From Candidatus Dormiibacterota bacterium (GTDB taxonomy: Bacteria; Chloroflexota; Dormibacteria; Aeolococcales; Aeolococcaceae): a stretch of 7,808 nucleotides of DNA. Under the pieces are notes generated by a model. It was given only the letters and a program-made list of their open reading frames with translations, searched no databases and was not told the DNA's origin. The stretch lies in assembly GCA_955651875.1 (NCBI GenBank), contig CATPAP010000124.1, positions 1 through 7,808 on the forward strand, in the 5' to 3' direction. The translations under genes were made by a program, and so were the position numbers. How positions within the stretch are numbered: the stretch's first letter is position 1; each line of letters starts with the position of its first letter. Positions 1 through 5,193 of the stretch are shown here, piece after piece.

Positions 1-1
1 A

Positions 2-334
2 ATCCTGATGGCGGCCGTGGCAATCACGCTGAGCGCGCTGTACGTCGCCAAGGGCCGGACCTCGAGCTCGGTGAGCACGACGTCAGCCCAGTCGCAGGTG
101 GCTCGTGCTGGAGCCGCCGGAGCCCCATCCGCGGCGCTCGGGCTGCGTCACGTGCGCGACGTGAACAGCGACGGTGGCGCGGCGCCGGCGCAGCTGCAGG
201 CGGCCAGCGGTGCGGCGGTCGCAGCCCCATCCGCGGCGCTCGGGCTGAGCCATGTGCGCGACGTGAACCGCGATGGTGGCTCGGCGTCGACGGCATCGGC
301 TCCCGCGGCGGCTTCGCGCACCTTCCCGCGCTGA
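2..334 (+). CDS. Membrane-anchored or secreted Ala/Ser-rich repeat protein, probably 5'-partial
   Basis: The frame is open from the first bases of the window, so the true start may lie upstream; the first ATG in view is at 8. Counting from that ATG, residues 1-14 are hydrophobic (AAVAITLSALYVA) and end in K-G-R, like one membrane segment or a signal anchor. The remaining ~90 residues are rich in Ala, Ser and Gly and look disordered. They carry two copies of a 19-residue unit (APSAALGL..HVRDVN.DGG) 34 residues apart. Each copy holds a D-x-N-x-D-G core (D51-N53-D55 and D85-N87-D89) like the start of an EF-hand or dockerin calcium loop, but the acidic residue expected at loop position 12 is absent. 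I do not recognise the family. Readings on the opposite strand are Arg-rich and look like shadows. The gene ends 28 bases before a strong hairpin. Confidence 0.5.
   Translation: MLMAAVAITLSALYVAKGRTSSSVSTTSAQSQVARAGAAGAPSAALGLRHVRDVNSDGGAAPAQLQAASGAAVAAPSAALGLSHVRDVNRDGGSASTASAPAAASRTFPR
121..178 (+). repeat. 58-bp direct repeat, copy 1
   Basis: This copy matches 223-280 at 53 of 58 bases, and the first 25 bases are identical. The period is 102 bp (34 codons), so the reading frame is kept. Three of the five differences leave the amino acid unchanged or fall in one variable codon pair, which points to an in-frame tandem duplication followed by some divergence. Confidence 0.85.
223..280 (+). 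repeat. 58-bp direct repeat, copy 2
   Basis: Second copy of the in-frame repeat at 121-178. It encodes the same 19-residue unit with only two amino-acid changes (R to S before HVRDVN, and S to R inside the DVN.DGG core). Confidence 0.85.
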
Positions 335-362
335 GACCGAGCGGGTCTGCCGCGGGATCACA

Positions 363-395
363 GGGAGTGGGAGCCCGACCGGGTCTCCCGCTCCC
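363..395. terminator. Strong hairpin between convergent genes, likely terminator
   Basis: An 11-bp stem (363-373 with 385-395, one G-U pair) encloses a short loop that can itself pair (ccc 374-376 with ggg 381-383). It lies 29 bases after the plus-strand stop and 12 bases past the stop of the minus-strand gene at 407. There is only a two-T tract on the plus side, which is common for terminators in GC-rich genomes. It could serve both convergent transcripts. Confidence 0.7.
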
Positions 396-406
396 TTGTC
401 GCGCCT

Positions 407-586
407 TCAGCCCTTACAGGACTGGATGATCGTGGTGTGAACCGCGAGGCCCGTGCCTTTGCAGGACTGACAGGTCGCACCGCTGGTCTTCCCGGTCCCG
501 TGGCATACAGCACAAGGCGGGCCCACGGCGGGGCAGGATTTGCACTTCTGCAATCCCTGCGGAGGCTTGGTCGCACCGTTCGTCAT
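407..586 (-). CDS. 59-residue zinc-finger microprotein with DnaJ-type CxxCxGxG repeats
   Basis: A short gene starting at ATG 584-586, preceded on its own strand by a GGAGGAG ribosome binding site (595-601) eight bases upstream. Seven of 59 residues are Cys. The order is C15-x2-C18, then two complete CxxCxGxG motifs (C25-C28 and C39-C42), then a lone C57. CxxCxGxG is the repeat of the zinc-binding region of DnaJ/Hsp40, which has four; here there are two full copies plus degenerate ends, and no J domain. Two adjacent repeats could hold one zinc ion. There is no signal peptide, so it is probably cytoplasmic. It lies 91 bases downstream of the isomerase-family gene on the same strand and may be co-transcribed. 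A longer reading in this frame exists upstream, but it is Arg/Ser-rich and overlaps the isomerase gene, so I reject it. Function unknown; metal binding or a chaperone-like role is inference. Confidence 0.8.
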   Translation of the reverse strand: MTNGATKPPQGLQKCKSCPAVGPPCAVCHGTGKTSGATCQSCKGTGLAVHTTIIQSCKG

Positions 587-594
587 TTGGCAAG

Positions 595-601
595 CTCCTC
601 C
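595..601 (-). promoter_or_regulatory. Ribosome binding site GGAGGAG that fixes the microprotein start
   Basis: Read on the minus strand, GGAGGAG ends eight bases before ATG 584-586. It shows that translation begins at the short zinc-finger protein and not at the longer in-frame reading above it. Confidence 0.75.
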
Positions 602-677
602 AGCCACGCGGATCTGAGCGCGAAGTATCCCACGCGATCGATGCGGAGGGGGCCGACGCGCCGAGACCGGTCGTGGT

Positions 678-1283
678 TCAAAAGCCGGGGAAGACGGCTC
701 GCAGTTCGTCGAGGTCGACAGCGCCGGTTTCGAGGGGCGGCGTGTGCGCCGGGTCGAGACGCCCGTAGACGAGTCGGAGGAAAGCCTCGGCCGGCAGCCG
801 GACCTCGGGAAGGCTCTCCTCAGCGTCCCACGCCCCAAGTGTGACCGCCTCGCCGACCTCGAGAACCAGCTGCCGCTCCGGGTCGCTCGTCGACACGCGC
901 ACCCGTCTGAACAGCGGCAGCCGAAATCGCCACTGCTGGGCGGCGTCGAGGGACTCGAACCGCTCCAGCAACGCCTTGTCCGCCTCCAGCGCGTCAGCTG
1001 CCTGCTCCGGCGGGCTCCGGCCGGTCCACGCTTCCCTGATCGGGAGGAACGTTTCGCGCCCCGGCGGGTCGTCACCGCTCAAGCCGGCGTCGAGGAACAG
1101 GCTGAAGATCTCCGCTCCGGACCCCAGGTGGGAAAGCACCTGGGCGATCGACCACTCCGAATCGTAGGAACCCTCCTGGTGCTGCTCGACATCGAGCGGG
1201 TCGACCAGCATGCGCAGCCTGTCGTGGGAGCGTCGCAGGGCGGCGATCCAGGGGGCGGGAGCCTTTGCAAAGTTAGTGTTCAC
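678..1283 (-). CDS. Mycothiol-dependent maleylpyruvate isomerase-family protein with internal deletion
   Basis: With the GTG start at 1281-1283 the product has 201 residues. Residues 12-125 match the N-terminal DinB-like four-helix domain of the MDMPI family (W-I-A-A-L-x-x-S-H-D-R-L, S-E-W-S-I-A-Q-V-L-S-H-L-G). His52 corresponds to the metal-ligand histidine of the family. Residues 128-201 match the family's C-terminal domain (V-R-V-S-T-S-D-P-E-R, L-R-L-V-Y-G-R-L-D-P-x-H-T-P-P, D-L-D-E-L-R-A-V-F-P-G-F). Relatives are about 250-270 residues long. Here the central piece with the E-H-x-x-H-x-W-D helix, which supplies the other two metal ligands, is absent, and the halves meet in frame near residue 125-128 (about base 900-911). 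The fold is probably incomplete and the enzyme inactive, or it has been repurposed. The ribosome binding site is weak; I chose the start because it places the first helix and His52 as expected. Longer in-frame starts add low-complexity sequence. Confidence 0.8.
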   Translation of the reverse strand: MNTNFAKAPAPWIAALRRSHDRLRMLVDPLDVEQHQEGSYDSEWSIAQVLSHLGSGAEIFSLFLDAGLSGDDPPGRETFLPIREAWTGRSPPEQAADALEADKALLERFESLDAAQQWRFRLPLFRRVRVSTSDPERQLVLEVGEAVTLGAWDAEESLPEVRLPAEAFLRLVYGRLDPAHTPPLETGAVDLDELRAVFPGF

Positions 1284-1444
1284 CGTTGATGGGCGCCCTG
1301 GTGGTTGGAGTTGGTGCGGACGTGACGAGTGGGCCCGTAGTTCGCGGTGGCGGATTGTGGTCCGACTCTCGATGCAGCCAATGGGAGCTATCGTTACTCT
1401 CGAAAAGCAAGCCCCTACACGAACCATAGGGCAGGAGAGTTGTC

Positions 1445-1870
1445 ATGACCACCCTGGCTGGGGCGATCCTGCTCATCGGCAGAATTCTGTTCGCTGGTCT
1501 GTTTGCGTTCTCGGCGAGCGGGCACATTCAGCATCACGCCCGGTATGTCGGCACCGCACGGGGCAAACGGCCAATCCCATTCGTGGCCGGTTGGCCCACC
1601 GGGGTGTTCTTGCTGCTCGCGGACGCCTCCATCGTCAGCGGCATCTGGCCAGATGTCGGGTCCTAGATGATCGGAGCGTTCCTGCTTCCTGCCGCTGTGG
1701 TCTTCCATCCGTTCTGGACTGTCTCGGACGCTGCCCTTCGGCGCGCGCAAGAGGGCAGCTTCTACAGGAACGTGACGCTGCTCGGCGCGGCGCTGTCGCC
1801 GTTCGCGTTGTTTGCGGTCGTCGGTCAAATTGCCTTCGCGATCACAGGCCCGGCGATCAGCCTGCGGTAG
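1445..1870 (+). pseudogene. DoxX-family membrane protein gene split by an in-frame amber codon
   Basis: ATG 1445 follows an AGGAG ribosome binding site (gggcaggagag). The frame runs 73 codons to TAG at 1664-1666, then continues in the same frame from an immediately following ATG (1667) for 67 more codons to TAG at 1868-1870. Joined, the ~141 residues have the length and plan of a DoxX protein: helix 1 (about residues 5-25), a soluble segment G-H-I-Q-H-H-A-R-Y, helix 2 (about 46-66), helix 3 with L-L-P-A-A-V-V-F-H-P-F-W, and helix 4 near the end. The amber codon sits between helices 2 and 3, where relatives run on without a break. The possibilities are a recent nonsense mutation, stop-start reinitiation giving two half proteins (TAGATG, without a clear internal ribosome binding site), readthrough, or a sequencing error. 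DoxX-like proteins are inner-membrane proteins of broad, often unclear redox-related role. Confidence 0.85.
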
Positions 1871-1918
1871 CCTGACGACCATTCGACGCTTGCCCGACCG
1901 CGGCGCGGCCGCGTTCCG

Positions 1919-1947
1919 TGTCGATCCGGCCCGAAGCCGTTCGTGTA
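1919..1947 (+). promoter_or_regulatory. Possible relic ECF-sigma promoter ahead of the YCII remnant
   Basis: TGTCGA (1919-1924) is followed after 17 bases by CGTGTA, about 57 bases before the YCII start. ECF42 sigma factors are reported to recognise a TGTCGA -35 element upstream of DGPF/YCII genes, and the gene downstream is such a remnant. The -10 fits only partly, so this is tentative. There is otherwise nothing coding between 1871 and 2003. Confidence 0.3.
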
Positions 1948-2003
1948 GAGGGTGAGAGAAGCCGGCACGGTTGCCGGCGGTAAGGTCAGAGGAGGAACAC
2001 CCC

Positions 2004-2037
2004 ATGAAGCAGTCCTGCTCAGCGTGTATCACCGCCC
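2004..2037 (+). pseudogene. 5' remnant of a YCII/DGPF-family gene
   Basis: A good ribosome binding site (AGAGGAGG, about 1988-1995) leads to ATG 2004, which reads M-K-Q and then changes frame. In the +2 frame from 2015 the sequence reads L-L-S-V-Y-H-R-P. Together this is the typical M-K-Q-Y-L-L-S-V-Y opening of YCII (DGPF) proteins with one base lost in the fourth codon. Nothing else of the ~120-residue family follows: at about 2038 the sequence turns into the end of a sigma factor gene. Taken literally, ATG 2004 would give a 45-residue Arg/Pro-rich peptide ending at 2141, which looks meaningless. YCII genes commonly sit directly upstream of ECF42 sigma genes, which is why I read the two fragments as one scar. 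Confidence 0.6.
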
Positions 2038-2190
2038 CTGTTCCACGCCATCCGCGCCGACCTGCTCCGACGCCTTGGCCGCAACACCGAAGCGGTGCTG
2101 GCGTACGAGGCGGCGATCGCCACCACCGCGAACGCGACTGAGCGCGACTTCCTGCAGCGCAGCCGTGAGGCGCTCACTGCGGCTGGCTGA
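2038..2190 (+). pseudogene. 3' remnant of an ECF42-type (DUF6596) RNA polymerase sigma factor gene
   Basis: In the frame of 2038 the sequence reads L-F-H-A-I-R-A-D-L-L-R-R-L-G-R, then A-V-L-A-Y-E-A-A-I-A, then T-E-R-D-F-L-Q-R and a TGA at 2188-2190. This is the conserved tetratricopeptide-like C-terminus of ECF42 sigma factors, which are about 400 residues long; only the last 50 codons remain. No sigma-2 or sigma-4 region is present and no start or ribosome binding site serves this frame, so it cannot act as a sigma factor. The deletion joining it to the YCII remnant would have removed roughly 1.4 kb, judged from usual family lengths. A hairpin (2160-2185) overlaps its end. Confidence 0.75.
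2160..2185. terminator. Possible hairpin at convergent junction
   Basis: An outer stem CAGCC/GGCTG (2160-2164 with 2181-2185) and an inner stem GTGAG/CTCAC (2165-2169 with 2173-2177) are joined with a 3-base bulge and a GCG loop. It lies at the end of the sigma remnant and 25 bases past the stop of the convergent minus-strand gene. There is no T-tract, and it overlaps former coding sequence, so it may be chance. Confidence 0.3.
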
Positions 2191-2210
2191 GGCGGTCACA
2201 TGGCGACAGG

Positions 2211-3029
2211 TCAGTCAAAGCCGAATGCCGCCGTCGCGTGGTCACGGCCCTCGGCCGCGAGATCCATGAACGCGTACGTGCCGTCGTCGAGAAGCTCGCG
2301 ACCGGCTCGGGCCAGCGCAGCGAGCGCGACGTGGCTGAAGGCACCGCCGATGGAGACGCGGGCCACGCCCGCCTCAGCGAGTTCGGCGACCGACGGAAGC
2401 CCGGCGCGCACGAGGACGTTGACAGGTCGATCGGTTGACGCCACCACCTGGCGGATGTCGTCGATGTTGGCCAACCCGGGGGCGTAGAGCACATCGGCGC
2501 CTGCCTCTTGGTATGCCTGGAGGCGCGCGATCGTGTCGGCAAGATCGGGGTTGCCGCGGATGAAGTTCTCAGCGCGTGCGGTCAACACCAATCCGGGGGT
2601 GATGCGAGCTGCCTCGGCTGCGGCAGCGATACGTTCGGCCGCGAGCCCCGCGTCATAGATGAATGCTTCTGATTGGCCGGAGAAGTCTTCGACCGAGCAG
2701 CCTGCCAGCCCTACCGCCGCGGCTGCTCTGACCGTTGCGAACACGGCTTCGGGTTGGTCGGCAAAGCCGTTCTCCAGGTCGGCAGAGACGGGCACGTCCA
2801 CCGCCGCGGCGATGGACGCGGCATGTGCGATGGCCTCCTCCCGGCTCACCGAGCCGTCCAATCGCCCGAGGGTGGCGGCGTGGCCGCTGCTGGTCGTCGC
2901 CAACGCCTTGAAACCAAGCGATGCGAGGAGTCTGGCCGTTCCCGCGTCCCACGGGTTGGGCATGAGCAGTGGGCGCCCGGGCACGTGAAGTTCGAGGAAG
3001 GCGCTCGCCTTGCCGACTGAAGGGATCAC
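2211..3029 (-). CDS. Isocitrate lyase/PEP mutase-family enzyme
   Basis: With GTG 3027-3029 the product has 272 residues, normal for the short ICL/PEPM group (alpha/beta barrel enzymes that make or break C-C or P-C bonds of 2-oxo or hydroxy acids with Mg2+). Visible motifs are P-N-P-W-D-A-G-T-A-R (24-33), T-T-S-S-G-H-A (45-51), D58 in R-L-D-G, the metal site D-L-E-N-G-F (84-89), and S-V-E-D-F (112-116). The K-K-C-G-H catalytic loop of true isocitrate lyases and the D-K-T-N loop of PEP mutases are absent, so the substrate cannot be named; many relatives are annotated loosely as oxaloacetate decarboxylases or methylisocitrate lyase-like. An AGGAGGTG ribosome binding site six bases before GTG 3029 decides the start; the earlier GTG at 3038 lies inside that site. 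It is divergent from the GH15 gene. Confidence 0.9.
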   Translation of the reverse strand: MIPSVGKASAFLELHVPGRPLLMPNPWDAGTARLLASLGFKALATTSSGHAATLGRLDGSVSREEAIAHAASIAAAVDVPVSADLENGFADQPEAVFATVRAAAAVGLAGCSVEDFSGQSEAFIYDAGLAAERIAAAAEAARITPGLVLTARAENFIRGNPDLADTIARLQAYQEAGADVLYAPGLANIDDIRQVVASTDRPVNVLVRAGLPSVAELAEAGVARVSIGGAFSHVALAALARAGRELLDDGTYAFMDLAAEGRDHATAAFGFD

Positions 3030-3035
3030 AATTGA

Positions 3036-3043
3036 CACCTCCT
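3036..3043 (-). promoter_or_regulatory. Ribosome binding site AGGAGGTG deciding the ICL/PEPM start
   Basis: Read on the minus strand, AGGAGGTG is followed by six bases and GTG 3027-3029. The GTG at 3036-3038 that would extend the protein by three residues is part of the ribosome binding site itself and is therefore unlikely to initiate. Confidence 0.7.
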
Positions 3044-3061
3044 CGAGGACCGGCGCTGGCC

Positions 3062-3073
3062 AGTCACGTGACT
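3062..3073. promoter_or_regulatory. 12-bp perfect palindrome, operator candidate
   Basis: AGTCACGTGACT is perfectly self-complementary. It lies in the 188-bp region between the divergent ICL/PEPM and GH15 genes, about 33 bases upstream of the ICL/PEPM start codon and just downstream of that gene's candidate promoter. A dimeric repressor bound here would block the minus-strand transcript. No regulator gene is visible in the window. Confidence 0.4.
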
Positions 3074-3100
3074 TCGCCGGGCGGCGCTGGCTGGGCGGCT

Positions 3101-3127
3101 ACCATAGCCCGCCGACCCGAGTGACAA
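3101..3127 (-). promoter_or_regulatory. Candidate promoter for the ICL/PEPM gene
   Basis: On the minus strand TTGTCA (3122-3127) and TATGGT (3101-3106) are 15 bases apart, matching 5 of 6 and 4 of 6 consensus positions of a housekeeping promoter. The spacing is a little short. It would give a leader of roughly 65 bases containing the 12-bp palindrome. Confidence 0.35.
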
Positions 3128-3205
3128 GCCTCACGAGCCGCTGGCACGGCAGTGTCGCCGAGCGGCCGGGAGGGACCGCTGCGGCGCCGAGGCGGTCACA
3201 CCATG

Positions 3206-3211
3206 AGGAGG
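3206..3211 (+). promoter_or_regulatory. Ribosome binding site AGGAGG deciding the GH15 start
   Basis: AGGAGG is followed by a six-base spacer and GTG 3218. The ATG at 3203-3205 directly abuts this site and the GTG at 3152 has no ribosome binding site, so GTG 3218 is the favoured start. Confidence 0.7.
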
Positions 3212-3217
3212 CAGCGA

Positions 3218-5092
3218 GTGGCGGCGGTACCTCATCCCAGTGACGCCGCCAGGCGACTTGATCCACAGCACAGTTTGCCCATCGCTGAATACGGGCTGCT
3301 CTCCGACTGCTCGTCTGCCTCGCTGGTCAGCCGCTGGGGATCCGTCGATTGGCTCTGCCTTCCGAGGTTTGACAGCCCGGCCGTCTTCGCACGGATCCTC
3401 GATCCTGCCGCCGGCCATTGGTCGATACGGCCGGCGGGGAGCTGTCGAGCCGAACGGCGCTACCTCCCGGGAAGCCTTGCCATCGAAACGACGTTCACGA
3501 CCGATGCAGGGAGCGTTCGCCTTGTAGACGTCATGGCCGCTCGCGAGGGACAGCGTGGTCACGAACTCGGCCTCGACCCGCCGCACGAGCTACTCCGCTC
3601 CGTCGAGGGTTTGTGCGGGCGGGTCGATGTCGTTATGGAGCTCGCGCCCAGACCGGAATACGGCCTGGTGCGACCGCTGCTGCGCCTCACCGAATACGGT
3701 GGGCGCACCTTCGGCGGGCCGAATCAGCTCGCTGTTACTGCGGGCGTACCGGTCACTGTCGAGCGAGCGACGATGAGCACGAGGTTCAGCGTGAGCGAGG
3801 GCGAAAGCGTGGGTTTTGCTCTGCGCTGGAGCGCTGTCGAAGGCGCCGCGCCACAACCCACACCGGCGAAAGGGGTGGGAGAGCGAATCGCCGACACAGT
3901 CGAGGCCTGGCGCTCGTGGGAGGCGCTGCACGACATCTACCCAGGTGCGATGCACGACCTGGTGCGACTCAGCTCACGCGTGCTGCACGGTCTCACCTAC
4001 CGACCGACCGGAGCCATCGTGGCCGCGCCGACCACGTCGCTTCCCGAGACCGTCGGAGGCGAACGCAACTGGGATTACCGGTACGCGTGGATCCGCGACG
4101 CCAGCCTCACCCTCCAAGCGCTGTATATCGGCAGCTGTCCCCACGAGGCCGTCGACTTCGTGTCATTCATGACCAGTTCGGCCGGCGGCGGTGCGGGTGA
4201 GGAGTCCTCGCTGCAGATCATGTACGGAATCGGCGGCGAGCATGACCTCAGCGAACGTGAGTTGCCCCACCTGCGTGGCTGGCGCGGATCGCGTCCAGTG
4301 CGCGTCGGCAATGGGGCTTGGGCCCAGACCCAGCTCGACGTCTACGGTGAGCTGCTGGATACGCTCCATCGCTATCGCCAGCAGCTGGGCGAGCTGCACC
4401 CCGAGATACAGCGATTCGTTGCCGGGCTGGCCGACGCTGCGGCGGCGCGCTGGGAGGAGCGAGACGCCGGTATGTGGGAGATGCGCGGTGAGCCGCGCCA
4501 CCATCTTTCCTCCAAGGTGCTCTGCTGGACCGCGCTCGACCGCGCCGTCAAGCTGGCGCCGGCGTTGGGCATGCACGCGAGAGCCGGCGCGTGGGAGCGT
4601 GAACGAGATCGGGTCCGCGAAGCCGTGCTGAAGCGTGGATGGTGCGAAGCGCGCCAGGCCTACGCGCAGTCGTTTGACTCCAACGAGCTCGATGCTGCGG
4701 CGTTGCTCATGCCGCTCGTCGACTTTCTTCCCGCGAGTGACCCACGCATGAGATCCACGATCGAGGCCATCGCTGCTGACCTCACGCAGGGCGGGCTGGT
4801 CCTGCGCTATCGAAACGAGGCAGGGCTCAACGCGGACGGCCTGTCCGGCGAGGAGGGTACGTTCGTCATCTGCTCGTTCTGGCTGGCCTCCTGCCTGGCG
4901 CAGGCAGGCGAAGTCGAGCGTGCCCAGGCGCTCTTCGACCGTCTGGCCGGCTTCGCCAACGACCTCGGACTGCTTGCGGAGGAGATCGACACGCAGAACG
5001 GCGAACTCCTCGGCAACTTCCCCCAGGCCTTCAGCCACATCGGCCTGATCAACGCGGCGTGGGAGATCGACCAAGCTCGGATTGGGGGATAG
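3218..5092 (+). CDS. Glycoside hydrolase family 15 protein (glucoamylase/trehalase-like)
   Basis: From GTG 3218 the product has 624 residues, the usual size for bacterial GH15 enzymes, which hydrolyse alpha-glucosides with inversion. An N-terminal beta-sandwich (about 20-240) opens with P-I-A-E-Y-G-L-L-S-D-C and W-G-S-V-D-W-L-C-L-P-R-F-D-S-P. The (alpha/alpha)6 catalytic barrel (about 255-615) holds E-R-N-W-D-Y-R-Y-A-W-I-R-D-A (282-295), G-M-W-E-M-R with E421 as the expected catalytic acid, G-E-E-G-T-F (544-549), and E-L-L-G-N-F-P-Q-A-F-S-H (596-607) with E596 as a candidate base. There is no signal peptide, so it is cytoplasmic. The closing motif resembles mycobacterial GH15 trehalases, but the substrate (trehalose, maltosides or isomaltosides) cannot be decided here and no other trehalose or glycogen gene is nearby. 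Longer in-frame starts exist but lack a ribosome binding site. It appears to be a single-gene transcript, ended by the hairpin at 5098-5126. Confidence 0.93.
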   Translation: MAAVPHPSDAARRLDPQHSLPIAEYGLLSDCSSASLVSRWGSVDWLCLPRFDSPAVFARILDPAAGHWSIRPAGSCRAERRYLPGSLAIETTFTTDAGSVRLVDVMAAREGQRGHELGLDPPHELLRSVEGLCGRVDVVMELAPRPEYGLVRPLLRLTEYGGRTFGGPNQLAVTAGVPVTVERATMSTRFSVSEGESVGFALRWSAVEGAAPQPTPAKGVGERIADTVEAWRSWEALHDIYPGAMHDLVRLSSRVLHGLTYRPTGAIVAAPTTSLPETVGGERNWDYRYAWIRDASLTLQALYIGSCPHEAVDFVSFMTSSAGGGAGEESSLQIMYGIGGEHDLSERELPHLRGWRGSRPVRVGNGAWAQTQLDVYGELLDTLHRYRQQLGELHPEIQRFVAGLADAAAARWEERDAGMWEMRGEPRHHLSSKVLCWTALDRAVKLAPALGMHARAGAWERERDRVREAVLKRGWCEARQAYAQSFDSNELDAAALLMPLVDFLPASDPRMRSTIEAIAADLTQGGLVLRYRNEAGLNADGLSGEEGTFVICSFWLASCLAQAGEVERAQALFDRLAGFANDLGLLAEEIDTQNGELLGNFPQAFSHIGLINAAWEIDQARIGG

Positions 5093-5097
5093 GCTTA

Positions 5098-5126
5098 GCT
5101 GCCGCCCGGCCCCTGCTGGCGGCGGC
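5098..5126 (+). terminator. GC-rich hairpin after the GH15 gene, possible terminator
   Basis: A 9-bp stem (5098-5106 with 5118-5126, one G-U pair) and an 11-base loop begin six bases after the stop. No T-tract follows. The same arm can also pair with GGCCGCCGC at 5159-5167, so alternative folds are possible upstream of the nitrilase start. Confidence 0.4.
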
Positions 5127-5193
5127 CACGACCGCCCCCGGCAGGCTGCCATGACGACGGCCGCCGCGGTGATGACCGAGAATCACGGCGACG

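Noticed and set aside
1284..1444. Search for promoters or operators between the divergent isomerase-family and DoxX genes
   Set aside because: I found no -35/-10 pair with acceptable spacing and no clear inverted repeat in this 161-bp gap, so nothing is called beyond the DoxX ribosome binding site.
1210..1875. 221-codon plus-strand frame covering the DoxX locus
   Set aside because: It is Arg-rich with no motif and overlaps the much better DoxX frame, which has a ribosome binding site and four hydrophobic helices.
1952..2269. 105-codon plus-strand frame across the YCII/sigma scar as a real small gene
   Set aside because: Only its L-L-S-V-Y-H-R-P piece resembles a family (YCII). The remainder is Arg/Ser/Pro-rich and out of frame with the sigma-factor remnant.
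4163..5152. Long minus-strand open frame of over 300 codons opposite the GH15 gene
   Set aside because: It is antisense to a well-supported enzyme gene with clear family motifs, has no motif of its own, and is the usual mirror frame in GC-rich coding DNA.
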